This document shows, piece after piece, positions 24,754 to 34,535 of a stretch of DNA of 64,000 nt. A program made the position numbers and the translations under genes. The notes below the pieces were generated by a model. The model did not search any database and had not been told where the DNA came from. It saw only the letters and a program-made list of their open reading frames with translations. The stretch comes from Carnegiea gigantea (Eukaryota; Streptophyta; Magnoliopsida; Caryophyllales; Cactaceae): assembly GCA_029747015.1 (NCBI GenBank), contig JAKOGI010000107.1:441606-505605 (forward strand), given 5' to 3'. Position 1 is the stretch's first letter, and each line of letters starts with the position of its first letter.

Positions 24754-25691
24754 TATCCATAATTTTCAGTATTAAAAACTTACGGTGTATGTCTTGTATT
24801 TGTTCGCGCAATCAACAAATATATTAGAGCTTTACCATTCATAATAATAATTGAAAAATTGATGATTTAAATCATTTAATATGTTACTTCTAGTTAAAAC
24901 AAGACACTTAAAAGGTGTCTTGCTGCAAGACATAGCAAGACATATATCATCGCCAAACAGGGCGATAGCGATAAATACGTAAATATGTAAATTTAAAGAC
25001 TTAACTCAAATGAAAATGAATCAAACATAAGGGTTGAGAAATCCAAAAAGGGATGAAAAAATAGATATTTAAAAAAAAAACCTACATATTTGATGCTCAT
25101 ACAAGGCCTAATACGATGAGAATTAAGTGGATAGGATAAATTAATACTTTTGGTGATGGACAATGAGAAAGAAAGCGGAAGGAATGAGTTCTGCATTTTG
25201 ATAGGTTTGATTCCAAAGCTCTAGTTGATGAGGGGGTCTGTTCAGAGAACGCCAGAAACAAAAGGCCAATCTTACAGAGGGAACTAAAAAATACGAAAAC
25301 AAAAGACATGCATTGTACAATTGGGGAAGGGGCTTTGGGAGTGATTACGAAGCTCATTTGCTTGCATTTACAATTTTACAATTGTATTTTCGCGTTTAAT
25401 TATTTGACATTAAAATGTTTAATATGTTGTAGTGGGCAAATTTTTTCAATTTAATTTGCATGTGATGTTTCCTTTATTAACTAAAGAAATCACAGACAAG
25501 ATATGTAAAAATGAATCTTACTAATTTAAGAAAATTGAGTATAAATATCAAATTAATGGGTTCATGTACCCACCCATTATATAAATTCACATAATATGAC
25601 AATTGATATACAAGCTTATCCAACAAACCCAGTTAGTAGCAGTTCTATACCATGAAACTTCCTAGAGTAAAAATGAAAGAGAATGGAGAAA
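24754..25691. other. Duplicated spacer and 5' flank of the THNL gene, unit 1
   Basis: The spacer matches 51388-51650 and 58966-59736 in unit 2, including the line CACTTAAAAGGTGTCTTGCT and the approach to the gene. A TATA-like element TATATAAAT at 25578-25586 sits about 105 bases before the ATG at 25692, and unit 2 has TATAAAT at 59624-59630 in the same place. No other gene was seen. Confidence 0.6.
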
Positions 25692-25940
25692 ATGAGAATG
25701 AGAGGAGGATTGATATTTACTAGTGTCAACAGTTATACTCCAATCTACAATAGCCTTTGATTTAGGTTGTTATAAAGACTGCCTTATACCCTGTCTAAGC
25801 CAAGGAATGGAAGGCCTAATTATTTGTTTCATAAAGTGCAAAAAGCAATGCAGTGGTGGCTTATTTGATGTTCATGAGAACTCTAACCAACAATATTGCC
25901 TACTTGGTTGTGCTGTTACTTCATGCCCTGAGTTGAACAA

Positions 25941-25945
25941 TAATC
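25941..25945. repeat. Target site duplication TAATC, left
   Basis: TAATC precedes the left copia LTR and recurs directly after the right LTR at 31503-31507. The unoccupied paralogous site in unit 2 (about 59983) reads continuously AACAATAATCAAGGAAAG. Confidence 0.9.
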
Positions 25946-26445
25946 TGTTGGAATAATGAGAATAATAATGGCTGAAAGATCGACAGAATAAACTAAGTCG
26001 TGGTTAGACCACTGCCTTGAAAGCAATTACGGCTCGATTATGGTGCAAATCGATACAGCCGGTTACTCCCCAAGGTTAACTCAGTACTCTTGAACGCGTG
26101 CACTTCGAGGCCAAGAGTTTGGAGTATGCAGTATATGAACCCAGAAAAGTAGAGAAGAAGAAGAAAGGAGAGAAGTGTGTGTGTTGAGGTATGGATGCGT
26201 GCTGCTCATCTCTCTATTTATAGAGGGAATATAGCTGTTATAAAGCCATTAAAATGGCTGTTACAAAGCCATTAAAGTGACTATTATGAGGCCATTAAAG
26301 TGGCTGTTATGAGGCCATTAAAGTGGTGGTTATAAGACCATTAAAGTGGCGGTTACAGGACCATTAAAGTGGCGATTACAAGGCTATTAAAAATGGTACA
26401 GAATAAGGCTTGAAAAACCTTGTTGCCATTACCATTGCTCTAACA
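25946..26445 (-). repeat. Left (3') LTR of the copia element
   Basis: This 500-bp LTR includes a run of about seven imperfect 23-bp repeats (GCCATTAAAGTGGCTGTTA plus four bases) at about 26235-26395. It carries TATA-like sequence (CTATTTATAGAG, read from either strand) near 26213-26225. Confidence 0.9.
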
Positions 26446-26457
26446 TTCCCCCACTAA

Positions 26458-27092
26458 TGGCATACAAGGAAAAACAGTTTAGGAAAGGAATTCTGGGCAA
26501 GAGAGGGTCAGATACTTAAGCGTCAATATCTTTCGATTTGAATTGACATGTTAGTGATGTGAGGCAACAACCAATAGTCTAGCTAGTGAACAAAGTCTTG
26601 AACTAGAAATACCTCGATTGAGACCCCCACAACACATATCAACCCTTAAAATGCTACATACTCCACGATGGACACACTAGCACTTTTATGGCCATGCGCA
26701 CACCTTGGGTCTCATAAGCACTCTAGAGAGATAGCCTAAGTCTCTTATAGAAGGTGGCCAAACCTTCATGCTTACGTAGGTAATTTCATCAAGTCTATCT
26801 CAGGATAGACCACCATAACTACGGTTATGGAATTATTAAGAGCATAATATAGCTCAACCTCACAGTCATCAAACGGTGAATTCATCAAGTGCTTCTCACT
26901 AGCACTCCCACAATGGGTATGAATCCATTAAGAGCGTAAGCTCATCCTCTAAGCACTATCACATGCCATAGGGATAGGAATGTAGTGCATCTTGAAGATT
27001 AATATGGTTTCGTTTGACCACTAGTGGGTATCCACCATACCACTTCAAGCCATAGGCTTAAGTCCCATCCCCCTCGACGTTTCAAGTACCAC
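26458..27092 (-). other. Copia 3' untranslated region
   Basis: No reading frame is supported between the pol stop at 27093-27095 and the purine tract. The roughly 630 bases fit a 3' untranslated region. Confidence 0.6.
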
Positions 27093-28137
27093 TTACCTTG
27101 TCAACCCTTTAGTAAGAGGATCTGCCAGATTCTTCTCGGATCTCACATACTGTAGGGATATGACACCATATTTCAGCAATTGTTTCACCGCACTGTGTCT
27201 AATACGGATGTGTCTCCTCTTTCCATTGTAGACACTGTTGTGCGCCACTCCTATTGCTGCCTGTGAGTCGCAATGTAGGGAAATAGGAGTTGCCTGCTTT
27301 CCCCATAGTGACACGCCTGCTAACAGACCCTTAGGCCATTCTGTTTGTTGACCTACCAACTCAAGAGCAATGAATTCAGATTCCATGGTGGAGCAGGCTA
27401 TACAAGTCTGTTTCACAGACTTCCATGAAATAGCCCCTCCACCTAAACTAAATACATAACCGCTAGTTGAACTAACTTCATCGTTATCAGAAACCCAGTT
27501 TGCATCACAATATCCTTTTAATACCGTAGGGAACTTGCTAAAATGCAAGCACCAATCAATGGTACCTCTAAGGTATTTGAGCAAACGAAGAAGTGCATCC
27601 CAATATTCTTGGCTAGGGTTATGAGTATAGCGACTTAACCTACTGACGGCATAGGCAATGTCAGGACGAGTAAAGTTCATGAGAAACATTACACTTCCTA
27701 TAATTTTAGCATACTCAGTTTGAGACACACTAGGTCCTTTGTTCTTTTTTAAATATATGCTAGAATCATAAGGGGTTCTCATAGATGTTACATCAAAACA
27801 GTCAAATTTCTTTAACACCTTTTCAATGTAGTGTGACTGGCATAATGAAAAATCAGTGTTGTTTTTCCGAACCTTGATCCCTAAGATCACATCTATTTCT
27901 CCTATGTCTTTTATTTCAAAAAGAAAAGATAACAGCTTTTTAGTCTCATTAACAACAAGCAGATTTGTGCCAAAAATCAGCATATCATCAATATAGAGAC
28001 ATATGAGTACACAATCTGATCCAATTATTTTTGAATACACGCATAAATCAGACAAATTTGTAACAAATCCATTTTGCACTAAAGAGCTGTCAAATTTTTC
28101 ATACCACTATTTAGGAGCCTCCTTTAGGCCGTAAAGA
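27093..28137 (-). pseudogene. Copia pol: reverse transcriptase second half and RNase H
   Basis: The 328-residue open frame 28079-27093 begins inside the reverse transcriptase and holds the catalytic YIDDML motif about 30 residues in. It continues with the copia landmarks [17 protein letters not shown] and GYCDANW, then the RNase H segment [19 protein letters not shown] and the C-terminal HIRIRH and ADPLTKGL motifs. A stop near 28102-28104 separates it from the preceding SLYGLK segment. It is on the minus strand, in frame with the upstream piece. Confidence 0.93.
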
Positions 28138-28139
28138 GA

Positions 28140-29684
28140 CTATCTCAGTCTACACACCTTGTCCTCCTGACCAGGTACCTCAGAACCCTCAGGTTGGATC
28201 ATGTAGATTTCTTCCTCTAAGTCACCATTAAGAAATGCTGTTTTGACATCCATTTGATGTACAACAAGATCAAAAATTATAGCTAAAGCGATTAAAGATC
28301 TAATTGTGGCTATTTTGGTCATAGAAGAGTAGGTGTCAAAATAATCTATGCCCTTTTTCTGGTCAAAGCCCCTAATAATCAATCTGGCCTTATATTTATC
28401 AATTGAACCCTCAGTCCTCAACTTCTTTTTGAAGATCCACTTACTGCTAATAGGTCTACAACCCTTAGGCAGGTTAGTTGATTCCCATATTTTGTTTGAC
28501 TCGAGAGAATCTATTTCACTTTCAATAGCTTCTCTCCAGAAGGCAGCATCTATGGACCATACAGCTTCTTGATAGGTTTTAGGATCTTCCTCAATCAAGA
28601 AAATGGACACCAATTCTTCAGTTATGACATTTATGTCAAAGTTGTCAAAGGTTTCTACTAAGAATGCAGTGACAAAGTTGGGCCCAAAACTGATTTCAGT
28701 TCTGAGTCTCTTGCTTCTTCTAGGTTCAGTCACTATGACTCTAGCATCAGAACTAGAAGTAGGCAAGTTCACATTTTTAGGCACAACATCAGATACCACA
28801 TTAGGCGCTTTCTTTTTCAAAGGGAAAACATGCTCAAAGAATTCTGCATCTCTATATTCAGAAATAGAATAATTACTCAATGACATAAATCTATAAGCAG
28901 CACTGTTTTGAGCATAGCCAATAAAGATAGCATCAAAGGTCTTAGGGCCTATGTTGGTACGTTTATGACTAGGTAAAGCAACCTTAGCCAGACACCCCCA
29001 CACTTTCAAATAAATCAAATTAGGAGCATACTCTTTCCACAGTTCATATGGGGTCTGATCTAGTTTTTTGTGAGGAACTCTATTGAGGATAAAGCAAACA
29101 GTTAATACAGCCTCCCCCCACATATTATTAAGCAACTCAGAGCTAATAAGCATAGCATTCATCATTTCTTTAAGGGTACGATTTTTCCGTTCAACTATAC
29201 CATTTTGTGGAGGGGTATAAGGGGCATTAGTTTCATGTATAATATCATTTTTCTCACAAAAAATAGTTAGGGAGTTGGTATCATATTCCTCACCTCTGTC
29301 AGACCTAAGTCTCTTTATTTTTTGGTCTAATTGATTTTCCACTTCTACTTTGTATTTCAGAAACATTTCCTCAACCTCATCTTTAGACTTAAGGAGGTAA
29401 ATTTTGGTATATCTAGAGTAGTCATCTACAAAGGTAATATACCATTGCTTTCCTCCCTTACTTACTGTGTTCTTAAAGTCTGCTAAGTCCGAATGCATAA
29501 GTTCAAGCAACTCAGTCTTTCTAGTTGTCATGGACTTGAATGATTTTTTAGCAAATTTTACTTCAACACAAATGTCACATTTCAAATATTTTTCTGTGAT
29601 GTTCTTAGGAATTAACCTCATGTTCCTTAGCTTATTTATCGAAGCATAATTAACATGACCAAGTCTACCATACCACAAGCCCAC
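28140..29684 (-). pseudogene. Copia pol: integrase and reverse transcriptase first half
   Basis: A 514-residue open frame. It starts with the zinc-binding H-H-C-C region before integrase (GRLGH, then CDIC). The integrase core follows with its catalytic acidic residues in HSDLADF, RSDRGEEY and the NGIVERKNRT segment. The reverse transcriptase begins with WIFKKK and KARLIIRGF and reaches VHQMDVKTAFLNGDLEEEIYM. It ends at a premature stop at 28140-28142, just before the LYGLK motif. The ancestral frame would have run on into the 28079-27093 piece. Confidence 0.93.
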
Positions 29685-29783
29685 AGACTAACAAAAACCC
29701 CATTGCGAAGAATAACAATTTTTTCCACTTTTTGACTCACCTCAAAACCAGCAATGTTAAGAAGACTACTAGAAACTAAGTTT

Positions 29784-30059
29784 CTATGAAGGGAAGGTAC
29801 ATACAGCACATTGTTTAAGCATAGAGATTTTTTCAGAAGTAAATTTAAGGAGTACTTTCCTTTTACCCATGACTCCAGCGGTGGTAGCTTTGCCTATATA
29901 GACATGTTTGCCATCAGGTGCATCTTCAAAGTTATGCATCAGATCCTTGTTGGCGCAAAAATCTCTTGTTGCTCCAGTATCCAGAATCCACTCCGTGGAA
30001 TTCGACACTAGGTTGACCTCCAGTGTTACTGCACAGAAGATCTCAGTATTTTCAGTCAA
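29784..30059 (-). pseudogene. Copia aspartic protease segment
   Basis: The open frame contains WILDTGATRDF, the active-site aspartate of a copia protease, and a following NFEDAPDGKHVYIGK-like segment typical of this region. It joins pol across one or more stops between 29785 and 29684. Confidence 0.85.
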
Positions 30060-31020
30060 ATTGGCTTGTGCAGCAATTTGTCCGGCAGGCTTCTGGTTTG
30101 TATGACTGGCTCCTACTTTGCGAAGGTTGCACTAATATGCTTTGTGGCCTTATTTGCCACAAACATAACAGACAACCTTTTACTTTTAGATCTTGTTGTT
30201 TGTTCTTTTCAACTAACTTTGAGATTTGGATTGCTTCGGATCCCTCTTATTTTTCCCTTTGAACCTGTCTCTGTTTAAAGGCACAGAAGATTCAACAAGG
30301 TTTGCTTTAGATGAATTCAGGGACAGGGAGGACATCTTATCTTTTAGTCGATTCGCCTCTTAGGTCCTCATATGATTGATCAGTTCTTATAAGGTTAGGT
30401 CCTTCTTTTTGTGCTTCAGGTGATTTCTGGAGTCACTCTAAGGTGGTGGAAATTTCTCGATCAGTACATTTGCTTGCAAAATGTCGCACATCTTCATGCC
30501 TTCGTTTAGCACCTCAGCACATAGGTTCTCGTAGGAATGAACTTGTTCCATAATCGGTTTGTCATCTACGATCTAGAACTGCAACCATTTGCCAACGACG
30601 TATTTCCTCTTTCCAGCATCATCTAAACCATATTTCACCTCCAATTTGGTCCATATGATCTTCGCAGATTTGAAGTTGACAAATAGGTCAAACAAAGGGT
30701 TTGACATGTTGTTCAGCAAGTAGCTTCAAGCCAGTTTATTATCCTTTTTCAGTTTCTTCTTAGCAGCCTCATCTAGTGGAATGATAGGCGTCTTCGGGGC
30801 AGTAGGAGCGGAGAGAGAGAGCTCTCAGTATCAGTAAACTGAGAAGTGTTGTCTTCGTCAAGGTGTTCTGAGGACAGAACATAATCAATCTCGAGTTGTT
30901 CAAAGCATAGGAGTAGTTTCTGGGACCAACGTTTGTAATTAGTTCCATCGAGGGGCTCGATTTTGTAGAGTTCAGGGAGATTTTTCGGGAATAATGCAGC
31001 TATTGCAGAATAATTGCTTT
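30060..31020 (-). pseudogene. Copia gag relic
   Basis: The reverse strand next to the 5' LTR reads like a copia Gag start (LDGTNYKRWSQKL at about 30960-30920). Near 30170-30125 there is a CCHC knuckle of the form C-X2-C-X4-H-X4-C that contains two in-frame stop codons. Other stops leave no open frame longer than 60 codons, so the gene is more decayed than pol. Confidence 0.7.
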
Positions 31021-31025
31021 CAAAT

Positions 31026-31502
31026 TGTTAGAATAATGAGAGTAATAATGGCTGGAAGATCAATAGAATAAACTAAGTCGTGGTTAAACCACTGCCTTGA
31101 AAGCAATTACGGCTCAACTATGGTGCAAATCGATGCAGCCGGTTGCTCCCCAAGGTTAACTCAGTACTCTTGAACGTGTGCACTTCACGGCCAAGAGTTT
31201 GGAGCATGCAGTATATGAACCCAGAAAAGTAGAGGAGAAGAAGAAAGGAGACAAGTGTGTGTGTTGAGGTATGGAGGCATGCTACTCAGCTTTCTATTTA
31301 TAGAGAGAACATAGCTGTTACAAAGCCATTAAAATGGCCGTTACAAAGCCATTAAAGTGGCTGTTGTGAGGCCATTAAAGTGGCTGTTATGAGGCCATTA
31401 AAGTGGCGGTTACAGGACCATTAAAGTGGCAGTTACAAGGCCATTAAAAATGGCGGAGAATAAGGCTTGAAAAACCTTGTTGCCATTACCATTGCTCTAA
31501 CA
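31026..31502 (-). repeat. Right (5') LTR of the copia element
   Basis: This 477-bp LTR has about six copies of the 23-bp internal repeat, against about seven in the left LTR. The 23-bp length difference between the LTRs equals one repeat unit. Substitutions between the LTRs are moderate, so the insertion is not very recent. Confidence 0.9.
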
Positions 31503-31507
31503 TAATC

Positions 31508-33198
31508 AAGGAAAGATAACAGGTTCAACTCTTCTTCTACCCTTTTTTATGTTTGTTAACTGATTCATTTACCTAAATTTCGATTAGTTCGATGTATGGA
31601 ACTTGGTCTTACTCTGTGGCTAATGATGGACATATGGTGGCATTATGTTGAATACATGACAACAATGTGGTGCACAATCTAGATAGAATGCTTAAGAAAA
31701 GGGTTCCCTAGGTTGTATTGCTTACCTTTAAAATAAATAAATAAAAGTGCTTCATAACGTGTGCCATGTACAACTATGTGGTCAAGGGATTATGTTGGTT
31801 TAATTAAGGTTAGACTTTTAAGTGTATTAGCCCATGAGTAGTAAATTTACCATTCATAGTCGACCAAGGTAGGATCGTTCACGAATTTCTAACTTGATTT
31901 TAGTATGCCTTAACTCCCCACCAGACTAGTCTAACAAAGTCAGTATAATGTTTTCTCTTTCTCTCTCTTGTTGTCTTTACTAACTTTGAAATTGGTAGAA
32001 GAAATGAATCACAAATCTCATCTGCCAAGCCATTGAACCCACTGACTAATAACATATGCAATAAATTATGTGTATACCACTATTTTGCTTTTCATACACC
32101 ACAGTTAAAATGTCCAGTTTTGTTGTCATCCTGCCTTAAGTCAATTTTCCCTTTTTCTGAATATAATAGTGATATGCGTGATTCCATTTTGCAGCAAAAG
32201 AGGAGGTGGAGCACTGTCTTGATTCTTATGGCACATCATGCAAGAAATACCACTGATCAATAAAGGATGCACTTAGCACTTGAATTTTCTAATTAATATT
32301 TAATAAACCAAAGATCATGTGATTATTTTAGTTCATTGAGAAACTATTTATAAACTTGTGCCTACAATAATAGTAAACCTCCGAAGTTGGGCTCCGAAAG
32401 AAAGTTATTATTCAACTGAATCTCGTACTGTGGTGCTTATGTTTCATATTATGGTGACTAGAACCACCACAATACCTTTTAGTGGCGATTACACAATTGC
32501 CTCTATTGGCTTTGTTGCTGCAGGTTGCCATGGCGATTCACAAGTAATTGGTATAAAGAGAATTGCCACTATAAGTGCCTATTAGTTGTAGCAATTATTT
32601 TTGCATTGTAACTGCCATCGATGTTAAATTTCCCCCGGTAGTATCAAATACCTAAAGCTGCTATGATTGTCATAGAAAATCTCAAACCGCTATAAGTTAA
32701 TAACAAAAGTATCGTTTATGAAGCAATTGTAATCGCCACCATAAGTTATCTTTCCCACTAAAGCTATTGTCGTTGCTGCTTGATGCTTAGAAGTGAGAAC
32801 TAAAGCTATTGTAATCTCCACTAGTTTCTTGGAAGTGGCCCAATTAGGATGGCTTGATTATGACAATTCTAAGATGACCAATATTGATGCAAAAGATCAT
32901 GTTCCTATACACTGTACATAGGTAGTAGAGAATAATAGTTTTCTATAGGATGGCCTGATAAACCCATCGCAATATACATACGAAATCAACCTTAAACAAA
33001 CTGTCATTGCAAATTGCACTTAAAACATTGAACCATCATATTATTGAGGTTTACATAATCCTGAATATCTAAAATGCATCCAAAGAAATTGTACCAAATT
33101 CAATGTGCATCAATTACAAGTGCAAATACCCAAAAGGACACTACCTAGAAATAAATTTGGTCTTCACCTTGAAATTTTGCCCTCTAGTGAATAGCCGA
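31508..33198. other. THNL gene 3' half, intron and downstream flank, unit 1
   Basis: This matches 59985-62850 in unit 2, apart from the 1.15 kb insertion there. It holds the presumed intron and second exon (32195-32256) of the THNL gene. From about 32430 to 32850 lies a stretch of diverged short repeats around ATTGCCACTATAAGTGCC and AATCGCCACCATAAG. These may be a decayed non-autonomous DNA transposon shared by both units. No other gene was seen. Confidence 0.5.
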
Positions 33199-33206
33199 GT
33201 CGCATG

Positions 33207-34527
33207 CATGGGTAGATTTATGGTCAGCCCAGGGGTGTCCATGGACACCCCTAATCCGAAAAAATCTCTAATAGACTAATTTGAGGGCTGGGGAAATATG
33301 GACACCTCTAAAAAAAGCCCAAGAAACATTGGACACCTTTATATGTAAAGTGGGCGGCCGACCTAAGAAACTTTAGCTGCCAATGTTTTCTTTTATTCTC
33401 TTTAATTGAGCTAGACGGCATCTTCATTCTTCGAGTTTCGATGTTCTCTGTCTCTTAGACCATCTATCTCGCCTCAGTCCTTCTCGACAATTGTGTGTCT
33501 ATGAGGTTTTGGAATTTACAATTGACATGCTTTAATTGTGTTCTTTCCCCAGATGGAAGTGGCTTTTGCCTATTCCACTTATTTTTCGATTATTCAAAAA
33601 ATTGGATAATAAAAATATGAAAAAGACAATCCAAAATCCATATACATAAAAATCTGGACAAAATCCCATCTTTCATCATTGGCAAGCCCAGAAATCCTAT
33701 TTCTTGATTCGTACTCTCCTTCTGCCCACATTCATCTGCGTTTGAGTTGAACTTAAAAAAAAGGTTCCCAGAGACCCAAATCGGAGAAATATCTTCAAGA
33801 CTCAGAAACCAGCCATCATCTTTATCAAGAAACCCATCCTCACTACCACCATCATCTTCTTTCCCATATCACCATCTTGCTATGACAAAGGAGAAAGATA
33901 GAGGAGGAGAAAGAAGGGTTAATTAGAGGGGAGGAAGCAGCCTGTATCACCATCTTTATCAAGACCCAATGCTTCTCGATTTGAGATCGTTGGAGTGTAG
34001 TAAGCATGTCAGTGGGCACCAAGGGTAGCGATTTGAGCTGAGAATTGGTGGAGGAGGATGAGGTGGTGGGGGGTTTGGTAGGTGGAAAGTTACCCAAGAC
34101 CTGATTTATATTTTCTTAAATATTATGTAATTATAATAATGTTTTTAGCTCTTCTATGTTCTTTAGTAATTTTAATAAATTTTCTTAATTTTTCTTTGAT
34201 AGTTTCGTGATTTTATCAAGGCCTTTTTGTTTAAATATATAAATTTTAAAATTCCATCACATTATAAATTATTTTACTAAACATTATTTGCATTTTCCTT
34301 AAAAAAGTTTAATATGTATTGTATTATGTAATTCAGGGATTAGGGAGTGTTTAAGAAGTCAAAGACAGAAAGTGAAAGCATGCCTTTCAAATTAAAATTC
34401 AGGGACATATCTTTTAAATTATAATTCCTTTTTGTGATTAAAAAAAATTGAAAAAGACGAATAAAATAATGCAAATGGTAGTGAAGGAGGTGGACACCCC
34501 TCATCTGAAAGTCTAGATCTGCCACCG
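33207..34527. mobile_element. Non-autonomous hAT-type transposon
   Basis: The 1321-bp element lies between 8-bp flanks GTCGCATG (33199-33206) and GTCGCATT (34528-34535), which differ in the last base. Its ends are imperfect inverted repeats: CATGGGTAGATTTATGG on the left and, read inward, CGGTGGCAGATCTAGAC on the right. Both are followed by GGGGTGTCCA. The ends resemble the common plant hAT end CAGGGGCGGATCTAG. Unit 2 has no insertion at the matching place (about 62845). No transposase is present. Confidence 0.7.
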
Positions 34528-34535
34528 GTCGCATT

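Larger units (their letters stand above)
25946..31502 (-). mobile_element. Ty1/copia LTR retrotransposon, nearly complete but inactive
   Basis: LTRs of 500 bp (25946-26445) and 477 bp (31026-31502) flank a minus-strand gag-pol in the copia order Gag, protease, integrase, reverse transcriptase, RNase H. A purine tract (TTAGTGGGGGAA) touches the 3' LTR at 26446-26457. The usual tRNA-Met primer sequence is not seen next to the 5' LTR; a Gag-like frame begins almost at once. Stops in gag and at 28140-28142, and about 36 bases further on, kill it. It sits within the THNL gene of unit 1 with a TAATC duplication. Confidence 0.92.
25692..32256 (+). pseudogene. Thionin-like (THNL family) peptide gene, unit 1, split by a copia element
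   Basis: The gene would encode a small secreted cysteine-rich peptide of the THNL family. A signal-peptide-like stretch begins at ATG 25692, and the cysteine-rich core (CYKDC, CFIKCKKQC, YCLLGCA...C) runs to about 25940. A second exon at 32195-32256, after a TTTTGCAG acceptor, gives the family's C-terminal pattern (VEHCL, then CKKYH, then stop). The paralog at 59737-61908 has the same parts. Lesions: a frameshift in the signal peptide near 25720; the copia insertion at 25946-31502, after which the frame resumes at 31508 and stops at 31561-31563 if unspliced; and a lost cysteine in exon 2 (TAT where unit 2 has TGT). No good GT donor is seen at the exon 1 end. An AATAAA overlaps the end at 32259-32264. 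The family name rests on cysteine spacing. Confidence 0.6.

Noticed and set aside
25723..25956. A 77-codon frame taken as a complete cysteine-rich gene
   Set aside because: It begins at GTG in the middle of the ancestral signal peptide, after a frameshift, and its last codons are LTR sequence. It is part of the split THNL gene.
26235..26395. CRISPR-like array of short repeats
   Set aside because: The 23-bp units are contiguous imperfect tandem repeats in a plant LTR, with no spacers. CRISPR does not apply.
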